Below are positions 44,173 through 53,064 of a stretch of 64,000 bases of DNA, piece by piece. This stretch comes from JBASEY01 sp964404285 (GTDB lineage Bacteria > CSSED10-310), in assembly GCA_964404285.1 (NCBI GenBank), contig CAYOJK010000001.1, forward strand, positions 248,001 through 312,000. Reading direction: 5' to 3'. The notes under the pieces are model-generated. The model had not been told where the DNA came from. It did not search any database and was given only the letters and a program-made list of their open reading frames with translations. Position numbers and translations under genes: made by a program. The stretch's first letter is position 1, and each line of letters starts with the position of its first letter.

Positions 44173-46401
44173 ATGTCCAGCCGTAATCAAACATTCAAGA
44201 CACTTATCATATTTCTCCTTTTCAGTTTGGCTTTTTTAAAAGGTTTTATCAATATCATTTCGAATCCCCCCTTTCAGACAGCAGATGAACCAATGTTTCT
44301 TGAAGCGGCCCTGGTGGTTGGCACATTTTTTCCCAATATTTTTTCCCTGAACGAAAATACTTGCAACTCTTTTCAAAAACCGATTTTAACGGTTATGGCC
44401 AATCACTTTTTTTTTGATCGTATTGGTATTCCGGAACCCTCCCCTTTGCCTGGTTACTTTCGAGAAGTCCCTTCTATCCGGGACGCTCCATCAAAAATCG
44501 GTAGGCAGCCCCTTTTCTTTCTTTTAACCGGTGTGCCTATTCGCCTATTTACACATGGAATATTAAAGGCTCTTTATCTTGCTCGATGTATTAATTTGGG
44601 GCTTGCTTTTCTTGCCCTTTTTCTTTTTTATCGCCTTCTTAAATTGCGTTTTAAAGACGATAATGAGTTATTGGTGTTCGCCTTTTCGTGCTTTGTTTTA
44701 CATCCAGCCTTTTGGCACTTGGGATCATCGATGACAGCGGAATCTATCAAGGTACTGCTGGTTTGTTCCGGTCTTTTATTATCTGTCGATACCGATCGAA
44801 AGGGTCTGACGGCCTGGAGAATTTTTCTTTTTATTGTATGGTTTTTCCTTGTTATTGCCACTACATGGACTCTTACTGCCTTGGCCTTAATAATTGTATA
44901 TATCAGCATCTTTAACGCATTCTCCAAACAATTGCCTAAATCCAAAACATTAGGAAAAACAGCTCTGATTATCCTAGCAATCAGCAGCGTATCCCTTGTT
45001 TTTGTGATCTCTGATAAAAAATTACTCTTTCATGAAATAGTAAATTTTTCTTCCGGGCTCAGTAATCTGCTTTCCGGAAAAACACCATTAGTGAGTTCGA
45101 TATCTATTTTGAATATGTCTTTTTGGGGTGGATTCAATTGGCTGACACTATCTGTCCCGCCATTAGCCCGAATATGTTTTATCGGTATTTCTATTGCCTG
45201 GTGCTTGGCTTTTTTCAGCTATGTGATCATCTCGCTCCATAAAAAAAATAAAGAATCATTTTTTAAAATTGTTGTTATGACGGTTTTTCTTTGGGTAGCA
45301 TTCGTAATACTTCGTGCTTCTGCAAATGAATCATCTATCCAGGGCCGTTATTTTTTTCCCATTTTACCGATTATCATATTGGCTGTTGCCGAAGGTTTCC
45401 GTTTGTTGAAAAAACCGATTTTGCGCTTCTTTTTTTTACTTCTGCTCACAGGAACGACTATTTATGGTGACTTTTCGGCAAATATTTTGGGTTGGATCCC
45501 TTATCAACATGTTGGTTATTCGGAACTGAAAGAACCTGCCAGATCCCTGTCATCACTCTCATGGACAAAAACTAACGGCACACACCATATTTTAGATCAC
45601 CGACACTCTGACACCTCAGCCTTTTTAGTCTCGGGCTGGTATCCAATAGAACCGAATAGTTCTCACCGATGGATGATGAATAAAGCCAAAATTTGCCTTC
45701 CTATGCTGTCTGCTCAGGATACGTTACTACATCTGGATATTTCACCATTTTCACCGCCAGGTAGCGCCTCACGTGATCTACTGCTAGAATGGAATAGCAT
45801 CCCAATTGGATCACATCGTCTTCAGCATGGTAAGCAAACCTATACATTTGGTATTCGAAAAGATTGGATAGATTTGACTTTGAACACTCTCACCTTGACT
45901 TGTGGGGAGGCGACAAGTCCCAAAGACTTAGGCCTTAGTGATGATAGTCGAATGCTATCAATAGCTTTTCATCGTCTTGAGATCGAGCCATTAATCAAAA
46001 CTGAAACAAGCTGGATTGGTAAGCCGGGTTGGTTTTTGACTCCCGAGACTACTACTTTTCTCCGTTTAACGATAGGAGATAGAATCCGCATTAATCGAAG
46101 TCAATCTGACGATCATTTTCTAACCGTATACTCAAATGGAAATAGAGCGCGGTCATGGCTAACCGAAGGCCAGGAAATTGAAATTGGCGAAACTCTAGCT
46201 ATCCAATCAATCGAATTGAAACAGGCAAAACGAAACCATGTCGTCGAGAAGTTCATGCAGTATCGAGCCTCTGTACAAAACTTGCCGGCTTTCCTTTCCG
46301 ATATTTATTTGCACCTTTTAATGCAATTTCTCTGGGTTTTCTTGGCAGTGGCTATCTTTATGTTGTTTTTCTATGCCTTTTTGCCCATTTCGAGCACTTG
46401 A
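44173..46401 (+). CDS. Polytopic membrane protein, DUF2142/GT-C-like
   Basis: A 742-residue protein with about ten to eleven hydrophobic segments in residues 1-440, then a ~250-residue soluble beta-rich region and a final transmembrane helix near the C-terminus. The early loop QTADEPMF with an acidic pair and the later IQGRYFFPILP resemble DUF2142 proteins and GT-C glycosyltransferases, in which a first-loop Asp/Glu is catalytic. A role in transferring lipid-linked sugars or assembling surface glycans is inferred. It stands alone at the start of a plus-strand run of envelope genes. Confidence 0.7.
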   Translation: MSSRNQTFKTLIIFLLFSLAFLKGFINIISNPPFQTADEPMFLEAALVVGTFFPNIFSLNENTCNSFQKPILTVMANHFFFDRIGIPEPSPLPGYFREVPSIRDAPSKIGRQPLFFLLTGVPIRLFTHGILKALYLARCINLGLAFLALFLFYRLLKLRFKDDNELLVFAFSCFVLHPAFWHLGSSMTAESIKVLLVCSGLLLSVDTDRKGLTAWRIFLFIVWFFLVIATTWTLTALALIIVYISIFNAFSKQLPKSKTLGKTALIILAISSVSLVFVISDKKLLFHEIVNFSSGLSNLLSGKTPLVSSISILNMSFWGGFNWLTLSVPPLARICFIGISIAWCLAFFSYVIISLHKKNKESFFKIVVMTVFLWVAFVILRASANESSIQGRYFFPILPIIILAVAEGFRLLKKPILRFFFLLLLTGTTIYGDFSANILGWIPYQHVGYSELKEPARSLSSLSWTKTNGTHHILDHRHSDTSAFLVSGWYPIEPNSSHRWMMNKAKICLPMLSAQDTLLHLDISPFSPPGSASRDLLLEWNSIPIGSHRLQHGKQTYTFGIRKDWIDLTLNTLTLTCGEATSPKDLGLSDDSRMLSIAFHRLEIEPLIKTETSWIGKPGWFLTPETTTFLRLTIGDRIRINRSQSDDHFLTVYSNGNRARSWLTEGQEIEIGETLAIQSIELKQAKRNHVVEKFMQYRASVQNLPAFLSDIYLHLLMQFLWVFLAVAIFMLFFYAFLPISST

Positions 46402-46509
46402 CCCTTTTTTCTCTTGATGCTACTTTATGCACTCAGCATTCGGACCGACTTGTTTCTATATAGCGTGTCTGACTGTAGTAAGATTAATTTTATTACCTGG
46501 AGAAGAACT

Positions 46510-48804
46510 GTGAAAAAAACACATTTTATCTGGCTATTGTTGTTTGTTTTAATAATTACTGGTTGTTCCCGTGATAAAGGTCCGATAGAATTCAAAGTAA
46601 AATTAGTTAAAAATCAACTTGAATCGGGTGGATTTGAGTTTTCAGCTATTGTCCCAAAAGACGTAATCGGTGAGCTGCACTACGATTGGGACTTTGGGGA
46701 TAACACGCCCAACTCCGGCTTAGAAAGACCTCATCATGTTTTTGCTGAATCAGGGCAATATTCTGTGAACGTCAATATCAAAGATGCTGTTGGCAATTAT
46801 GGCAGCGCTCAACTTTATGTCAGACAGGGTTTATCCATTATTCATTGGATTCCATGGATCGCTCTTTTAGGGCTTTTAATTGCTCTGTTGTTCTTTTTCT
46901 GGATCAAGACAATGCCGGCAGGTAACGAAAAAATGCGTCAGTTAGCGGGCTATATTCACAAGGGATCTATGGTTTTTTTGAAGCGGGAGAATTCCTATCT
47001 GGTTAGATTCGTTTTGATCGTTTTCGTTCTCCTATTGCTTTTTGTGAGTTATCGAACCGCAGTGGCATTTTTAGCAGGTGCGATTTGTTCGATGCTTACA
47101 GGATATTTCGGTATGGTCGCTGCAACACACGCCAATGTCCGAACCGCAGAAGCGGCTCGTTCAGAGGGCCAGACCCGGGCATTAATGGTGGCTTTTCTGG
47201 GTGGAGAAGTCATGGGGTTGTCTGTGGCTTCCCTAGGATTGCTGGGTGTTAGCTTGATGTTCTTTTTATTTGGAGATTTTACGAATGCACAACACATTAC
47301 AGGTTTTGCCATTGGAGCCAGTTCAATTGCTCTTTTTGCTCGAGTTGGGGGTGGTATTTACACAAAAACCGCCGATGTCGGAGCAGATCTAGTTGGAAAA
47401 ATCGAAGCGGGTATACCCGAAGATGATCCCCGCAACCCTGGAGTTATTGCTGATAATGTCGGAGATAACGTTGGCGACGTCGCCGGCATGGGAGCTGATA
47501 TTTTTGAATCGTATGTCGGCTCAATAATCGCAACGATTATTCTAGGCGCGACCATTAGTTATGAATACATGCTCTTTCCGCTTGTCGTTGCGATGTTGGG
47601 ATTGATCGCATCTATTATAGGTTTTGCTTCAATTAAACTTCTGCTTAAACAAGGCCCTGCCGCAGTATTAAGACTGTCGACCTATATAGCAGCAGCCATT
47701 TTGGCTGTTTCTTCGTTTATAGCCGCAACAATGCTTCTAGGAGGCTGGGACGGCTTTAAAATCTGGCTTGCTATGATTTTTGGTAGCATTTGTGGAATAG
47801 TGATCGGACTGATCACCGAATATTATACGTCAGGAAAACCTGTTCGTGTTATTGCCAAAAATTCTGAAACAGGCGCTGCGACAAATATTATTACGGGTCT
47901 TGCTGTTGGAATGGAATCAGTCGCATTGCCGATTATCACAATCACCATTGCGATTATATTGGCGTATTGGCTTGGCGGTCTTTACGGCATTGGAATTGCC
48001 GCAGTGGGTATGCTTGCAACAACTGGAATAACCATGAGTGTCGATGCTTATGGGCCTATCGCCGACAATGCCGGCGGCTTATCTGAAATGGCCGGACTTG
48101 GCCCTGAAGTGCGGAAGATTACAGATAGCCTCGATGCTTTAGGCAATACAACAGCAGCAATTGGAAAAGGATTTGCTATTGGATCAGCCGCATTGACCGC
48201 TCTGGCTCTATTCTCAGCGTATTCTCAAGCAGTTCCCATAGAATTTTTCCAGATAGATATAATGAATCCAATCGTAATCGTTGGTTTTTTCTTAGGCGGA
48301 ATTCTCCCCTTCTTCCTGGCCTCTAGGACCATGACGTCCGTCGGTAAAGCAGCGAATAAGATGATCAATGAAATCAGAAGACAGTTTAAAGAGATTCCTG
48401 GTTTGATGGAAGGCACGGCTGAACCGGATTTTGAACGCTGCATCGATATATCGACTCAGAGCGCCTTGCATGAAATGATTCTTCCCGGCATAGTTGCTGT
48501 GTTGGCTCCAGTTATAATTGGCGTTGTTTTTGGAGCGGCTGCACTCGGTGGAGCGCTTGCCGGCGCAACCTTGACGGGTGTTCTGTTAGCTCTGATGATG
48601 GCCAATGGCGGTGGAGCCTGGGATAATGCTAAAAAATGGATCGAGGAAGGAAACTTTGGAGGTAAGGGCTCTGAAGCTCATAAAGCGGCAATTGTTGGGG
48701 ATACAGTTGGCGATCCTTTCAAGGATACATCAGGTCCTGCAATGAATATTTTGATTAAACTGATGGGGGTGATTGCTTTGATGATCGCTCCATTTTTGGC
48801 ATGA
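46510..48804 (+). CDS. hppA: Membrane-bound ion-pumping pyrophosphatase with N-terminal lipoprotein-PKD extension
   Basis: A 764-residue protein. The GUG start follows GGAGAAG (46499-46505). Residues 1-19 form a lipoprotein signal (FVLIITGC, Cys19), followed by a PKD domain (YDWDFGDNTP, HHVFAESGQYSVNVNI; about 30-105), a transmembrane helix and then a complete pyrophosphatase. Pump motifs are intact: DVGADLVGK, DDPRNPGVIADNVGDNVGD near 304-320, DAYGPIADNAGG and VGDTVGDPFKDTSGP. GNTTAAIGKG carries Ala where K+-independent enzymes carry Lys, so it should need K+. The ion (H+ or Na+) is not certain. Family members normally start directly with the first helix, so the extension is unusual. The periplasmic N-terminus of the pump fits the topology. 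Confidence 0.9.
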   Translation: MKKTHFIWLLLFVLIITGCSRDKGPIEFKVKLVKNQLESGGFEFSAIVPKDVIGELHYDWDFGDNTPNSGLERPHHVFAESGQYSVNVNIKDAVGNYGSAQLYVRQGLSIIHWIPWIALLGLLIALLFFFWIKTMPAGNEKMRQLAGYIHKGSMVFLKRENSYLVRFVLIVFVLLLLFVSYRTAVAFLAGAICSMLTGYFGMVAATHANVRTAEAARSEGQTRALMVAFLGGEVMGLSVASLGLLGVSLMFFLFGDFTNAQHITGFAIGASSIALFARVGGGIYTKTADVGADLVGKIEAGIPEDDPRNPGVIADNVGDNVGDVAGMGADIFESYVGSIIATIILGATISYEYMLFPLVVAMLGLIASIIGFASIKLLLKQGPAAVLRLSTYIAAAILAVSSFIAATMLLGGWDGFKIWLAMIFGSICGIVIGLITEYYTSGKPVRVIAKNSETGAATNIITGLAVGMESVALPIITITIAIILAYWLGGLYGIGIAAVGMLATTGITMSVDAYGPIADNAGGLSEMAGLGPEVRKITDSLDALGNTTAAIGKGFAIGSAALTALALFSAYSQAVPIEFFQIDIMNPIVIVGFFLGGILPFFLASRTMTSVGKAANKMINEIRRQFKEIPGLMEGTAEPDFERCIDISTQSALHEMILPGIVAVLAPVIIGVVFGAAALGGALAGATLTGVLLALMMANGGGAWDNAKKWIEEGNFGGKGSEAHKAAIVGDTVGDPFKDTSGPAMNILIKLMGVIALMIAPFLA

Positions 48805-48856
48805 TCGGCGATATTCGGGAACCCTAATTAAACGCAGGAGAAATCAAACTATATCA

Positions 48857-49981
48857 ATGGTTCGAACGATAGCTTATATCACACCATCTGTTGAGCTCCT
48901 TGGAGCTCGAATCAGCCTTGTCGAATTGCTTCGCCACTTGGATCGCTCGCGCTTTAGACCAGTTGTTATCGGCCACCGGCACGGCCCGTTGATGACCAAA
49001 TTGAAAGAAATCGACGTTGACACTCATATCGTACGATTCGGTAACTGGCGCAAACCTAAACATTGGCCGTTAATTCCATTTGCAATTCGAGAAATGGTCA
49101 CTCTAAGCAAATTTCATCAAGTGTGTCTTTGGCATAGCAACGAGTTTTGGTCATTCCCTTATGCCAGACTCGCGGCAAATCGGCTCAAAGTACCTGCTTT
49201 TTCGCATTTTCGGTGTTCCAGGACCCCGCAACAGATACCGCCAAGAAAGATAAAAAACTATCTGCTGCCCAAAGCAGATATGTTGATAGCGGTATCAGAA
49301 GCACAAAAACGCCTGTTTAAAGATTTTCCAGAGTTGTCCGATCGCATTACAGTCATTCACAATGGCGTTGATATCCGGCAATTTGAGCATGTTGATGGTT
49401 CGCGTTTTCGTCAGGAGTTAGGTATCGATTCAAAACACCTATTGCTTGGAATCGTTGGGCCGGTTAGTCCACATAAGGGCATTGAAGAGTTTATTCGCGC
49501 TGCTAAAATTATCAGCCAACAAATTGAAGATGTGATGTTTCTAGTGGTGGGTCCTGAACGACCCCAAGCCTTTGCAATGGAAATGCGCCACCTGGCAGAA
49601 CAACTCAACTTGCAAAATCAAATCATTTTTACGGGTTTTCGAACTGATATCCCTGAGGTGATGGCAGGACTGGATATCTTGATCACACCTTCTCGTGTGG
49701 AAGCATTTGGTCGCGTTATACTTGAAGCAATGGCCGCTGGAACACCTGTAATCGCGTCTCAAGTTGGTGGAATACCGGAAATAATCGATAATCCTTCTAT
49801 TGGTGTTTTGGTTCCACCGGAGTCGATCGATAAACTAGCAGCAGCAGTTTTAAATTTATATGCTGATGAAGAACGAAAACACAAGCTTATTCACTTTGCT
49901 CGAGAACACGTCAGGAAAAATTTCTCGATTGCCCGGCATACTCGTTGTGTTGAAGAAATATACGATAGATTCTTAAATTAA
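48857..49981 (+). CDS. Glycosyltransferase family 4 (GT-B fold)
   Basis: A 374-residue glycosyltransferase using nucleotide-sugar donors. The N-terminal half begins with ITPSVELLGARISLVELLRHLDRSRF; the C-terminal half has the GT4 features IHNGVDIRQFE, GIVGPVSPHKGIEEFIRAA, PEVMAGLDILITPSRVEAFGRVILEAMAAGTPVIAS and GGIPEIID. The acceptor is not predictable. There is no signal peptide; the enzyme is probably cytoplasmic on the inner membrane. It sits 52 bases after the pyrophosphatase gene. Confidence 0.93.
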   Translation: MVRTIAYITPSVELLGARISLVELLRHLDRSRFRPVVIGHRHGPLMTKLKEIDVDTHIVRFGNWRKPKHWPLIPFAIREMVTLSKFHQVCLWHSNEFWSFPYARLAANRLKVPAFSHFRCSRTPQQIPPRKIKNYLLPKADMLIAVSEAQKRLFKDFPELSDRITVIHNGVDIRQFEHVDGSRFRQELGIDSKHLLLGIVGPVSPHKGIEEFIRAAKIISQQIEDVMFLVVGPERPQAFAMEMRHLAEQLNLQNQIIFTGFRTDIPEVMAGLDILITPSRVEAFGRVILEAMAAGTPVIASQVGGIPEIIDNPSIGVLVPPESIDKLAAAVLNLYADEERKHKLIHFAREHVRKNFSIARHTRCVEEIYDRFLN

Positions 49982-50062
49982 CTCATTTTAACAGAAATCT
50001 TCGGTTTCTACATTGATTTGGTTTAGTATTGGCATTACCTTTATATATAGGTGAGGTGATGG

Positions 50063-52222
50063 ATGACACGTATCGAAACAATCATTCAGGGTTATCGATG
50101 CTATTCAACCGACGAAAAAGCTGTTGAGAAGATTCGGCTGGCATATCAAATAGCCTGGAATGCTCATGCTGGACAGTTTAGACGTTCCGGTGAACCTTAT
50201 ATCGTCCACCCACTATCCGTTGCTCAAATTCTTGTCGATCTTAAAATGGATTCTTCATGTATTTGCGCAGCCCTATTACATGATACCATTGAAGATACCG
50301 AAATTACGTATAATTTTATTCAAGAGAAGCTTGGCCGTGAAATAGCCGGGATGGTTGATGCATTGACAAGTATCAAAACATCAGCGCTGGCAAAAAAAAT
50401 ACCCAAAGAACAAGCACGTGCCGACACCATGCGAAAAATTGTGTTGGGAACTGCCAAAAACGTCAGAGTCATTATCATCAAATTGGCAGATCGATGGAAT
50501 AATATGCAAACACTCCAATACATGAGCCTGGAGAAAAGAAAACAAATCGCTCATGAAACCATGTCACTATATGCGCCTATCGCAGACAGATTAGGTCTTT
50601 CCGTTATTCGAAGAGAAATGGAGGATCTCTCTTTTAGTTTTATTGACCCAAAAAACTATCAGAAATATCAACGTCGCCTGGCAAAAAGTAAAAGTTTTCT
50701 TGAAAGTGACATCGGGGAACTCAAGCAGAACGCTGCCGAGTCTCTTGAACGACATGGATTGAAAGTGAGGATATATGACCGATTTACCACCCCCTACCTA
50801 CTGTTTTTACGAGACCAACAAAACCTGATAACACATTTCGTTTACATAAATATAATCACTGACTCAGATTTATCTTGTTATCAGACTTTAGGTGTGCTTC
50901 ATGAAAAATTCACACCTCTACCCGGGACAACTATCAGAGACTATATCGCTATTCCCAGATCAAATGGCTACCAAGCCCTTCATACAACTATTCTGTTTAA
51001 AGAAAACGTTTACCCAATTCAAATCCGTTCATCAAAAATGGAGAGAATCGCGATGTACGGTATTCTTCAAAGCGTTCAAGAAAGTAGCCGCTCACGATAT
51101 GGAGCCTGGATCAAACGGCTTGGAGAATTTGTTCAAGATGAGAAGGATTCTACAAACTTGTTAAAGGGAATTGAGGATCTAGCTGCTCAGGATAAAATCT
51201 ATGTTTGTACTCCACGTGGTGACTATCTTGGATTTCCCCGTGATGCCACCATTTTGGATTTTGCCTATCGAATCCACACCGATATCGGCCATCGCTGTCA
51301 AGGAGCATTGATCGATGAACGCCCCGCTGCTATTTTTGATAAGCTTGTCGACGGCGCTATGGTTGAAATTATCGTTGCAGATGATTACCAAATTCGTCCC
51401 AACTGGTTGCAGTATGCTAAAACACAAAGAAGTCGCAGCGCTATACGGGCATGGATTGAATCACAAAAACGTCTGCGAAGTATGGAATTTAGTAAATATA
51501 TTCTTCACCAGGAATTAGAAAAGAACCATATTTCTCTAGATAGTTTTTTTAATCAAACCCACTTTGAAAATATACTCAAAAAACTTGGCGCCACTGATCA
51601 GGAAGACCTTTATGCAAAAATAGGAACTGGAGCCATCACGTTGAAAACCATCATGAAAAATATCCTCGATGACGAAGAATACGCCCTTTTCTCATCACGC
51701 GGAAAATCACAATTCTCAAGATGGTTGGGCAATACGTTTTCTCGCAGCAAACAAGATTCTGTTTTCAAAATTACAGATATTCACGATCCATATATAAATA
51801 TTTCGACATGTTGTAACCCTCTCCCAGGGGAACCCATTATTGGAGTTTTATCTTATGAACATGGCCTAGCCATACATCGACAGGATTGCCAGCTGATTAA
51901 ATCACAAAATCGAAATGAGCAACAGATATTCAAGCTTGAATGGGGAGCAGAAACGGTAAAACCTTTTCCTGAAACATATCAAATTGTATCCAATAATCGA
52001 AAAGGATTAATTTCCAATATATTAAATAGTATCGAGACCCATTCTTTACGAATAAATGATTGTCACCTAGAGTTTGTTGACAACAGTTATCATATTCATT
52101 TGGAAATAATGTTCCAATCAGCTCACAATTCTAAAAACATTTCCCGTATTCTGGAATCAATATCGGGTGTTACCAAAGTAACTCGTATTCCTCAGAGATC
52201 TGAAGGGCAAAATTCTGAATGA
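50063..52222 (+). CDS. RelA/SpoT homologue with intact HD hydrolase and degenerate (p)ppGpp synthetase domain
   Basis: The product has 719 residues. The HD hydrolase domain is complete: YIVHPLSVA, ALLHDTIEDT near 71-79 and the KLADRWNNM segment retaining the Asn ligand. The synthetase region (about 235-345) keeps CYQTLGVLHEKF, RDYIAIPRSNGYQALHTT and YPIQIRSS but lacks the R-x-K-x3-S ATP-binding block, the Mg-binding Asp of the DLxAxRI segment and the Glu before QIR, so synthesis is probably lost. A TGS domain (KIYVCTPRGDYLGFP, near 380), a zinc-binding TCCNPLPGEPI segment and an ACT-like end follow. Start ATG 50063 has GAGGTG four bases upstream. Inference: a (p)ppGpp hydrolase that senses stress through its C-terminus. 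Confidence 0.88.
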   Translation: MTRIETIIQGYRCYSTDEKAVEKIRLAYQIAWNAHAGQFRRSGEPYIVHPLSVAQILVDLKMDSSCICAALLHDTIEDTEITYNFIQEKLGREIAGMVDALTSIKTSALAKKIPKEQARADTMRKIVLGTAKNVRVIIIKLADRWNNMQTLQYMSLEKRKQIAHETMSLYAPIADRLGLSVIRREMEDLSFSFIDPKNYQKYQRRLAKSKSFLESDIGELKQNAAESLERHGLKVRIYDRFTTPYLLFLRDQQNLITHFVYINIITDSDLSCYQTLGVLHEKFTPLPGTTIRDYIAIPRSNGYQALHTTILFKENVYPIQIRSSKMERIAMYGILQSVQESSRSRYGAWIKRLGEFVQDEKDSTNLLKGIEDLAAQDKIYVCTPRGDYLGFPRDATILDFAYRIHTDIGHRCQGALIDERPAAIFDKLVDGAMVEIIVADDYQIRPNWLQYAKTQRSRSAIRAWIESQKRLRSMEFSKYILHQELEKNHISLDSFFNQTHFENILKKLGATDQEDLYAKIGTGAITLKTIMKNILDDEEYALFSSRGKSQFSRWLGNTFSRSKQDSVFKITDIHDPYINISTCCNPLPGEPIIGVLSYEHGLAIHRQDCQLIKSQNRNEQQIFKLEWGAETVKPFPETYQIVSNNRKGLISNILNSIETHSLRINDCHLEFVDNSYHIHLEIMFQSAHNSKNISRILESISGVTKVTRIPQRSEGQNSE

Positions 52223-53064
52223 AATCTATTCTACCAAGTCAATACTCAACATTAATGGACGACATAAAACAGGCGGTTCAACAAACAGGCAAGTTAATCG
52301 TAAACTCATTTACTAAAACACAGCATATTCAATTCAAAAGCCGCTATGATATGGTTACTGAAACCGATTTGGCTTCTGAAAAAGCAATGATAAATTTTCT
52401 AACAACTCTAACACCTGAAATCGATATACTTGCTGAAGAGTCATCTTCAAATCTTTCCGACTACCACTTGCCTGAAGGTTACTTATGGGTATTGGACCCG
52501 CTGGATGGAACAACAAATTTTGCTCACGGGTTTCCTCATTTCGCTATATCAATTGCTTTAATGCTGAATGGAAAGCCTGTTCTAGGCATCGTCTATGATC
52601 CGATAAAAAATGAAATGTTTACAGCTATTTGTGGCTCGGGAGCATATCTCAATAGCAATCGCCTAGCCGTCTCAACTGCTGCCAGTCTTGACAAAAGCCT
52701 TCTGGCAACTGGATTTCCTTATAAGGTCAGAGAAATTCGGCAGAATAACCTGATTGAATTTTGTGTGTTTCGTATGGCATGCCAAGGCCTTCGGCGGACA
52801 GGCGCAGCCGCCCTGGATTTAGCGTATGTTGCAACCGGTCGATTAGATGGATTCTGGGAACGACAATTGAAACCGTGGGATACCGCAGCAGGAATTTTAT
52901 TGGTTACTGAAGCAGGGGGCATGGTTAGTCGTTTTGATGGAAATCTTTTTTCCATTGCGCACCAAGAAATTGTTGCCTCAAATGGGAAGATTCATCCTGC
53001 AATGGTTGACCTATTGAATCAAGATCTTCCTGAGTTGCCTGACCTTCTTCGGTTTTCACCATGA
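52219..53064 (+). CDS. Inositol monophosphatase-family phosphatase (SuhB-like)
   Basis: A 281-residue Mg-dependent phosphatase. It has the metal-binding EE of LAEESS (about 73-74), motif A WVLDPLDGTTNFAHG (about 90-104) and motif B PWDTAAGILLVTEAGG. The ATG overlaps the RelA/SpoT stop by four bases, and its own stop overlaps the next gene by four, so the three are translationally coupled. Substrates of this family range from inositol phosphates to NADP and sugar phosphates; one upstream of glycan genes may be a sugar-phosphate phosphatase. Confidence 0.92.
   Translation: MKSILPSQYSTLMDDIKQAVQQTGKLIVNSFTKTQHIQFKSRYDMVTETDLASEKAMINFLTTLTPEIDILAEESSSNLSDYHLPEGYLWVLDPLDGTTNFAHGFPHFAISIALMLNGKPVLGIVYDPIKNEMFTAICGSGAYLNSNRLAVSTAASLDKSLLATGFPYKVREIRQNNLIEFCVFRMACQGLRRTGAAALDLAYVATGRLDGFWERQLKPWDTAAGILLVTEAGGMVSRFDGNLFSIAHQEIVASNGKIHPAMVDLLNQDLPELPDLLRFSP

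Noticed and set aside
50029..50050. TATTGGCATTACCTTTATA as a sigma-54 promoter of the RelA/SpoT homologue
   Set aside because: It lacks the GC at the -12 position; the resemblance to the 38236 box is probably chance.
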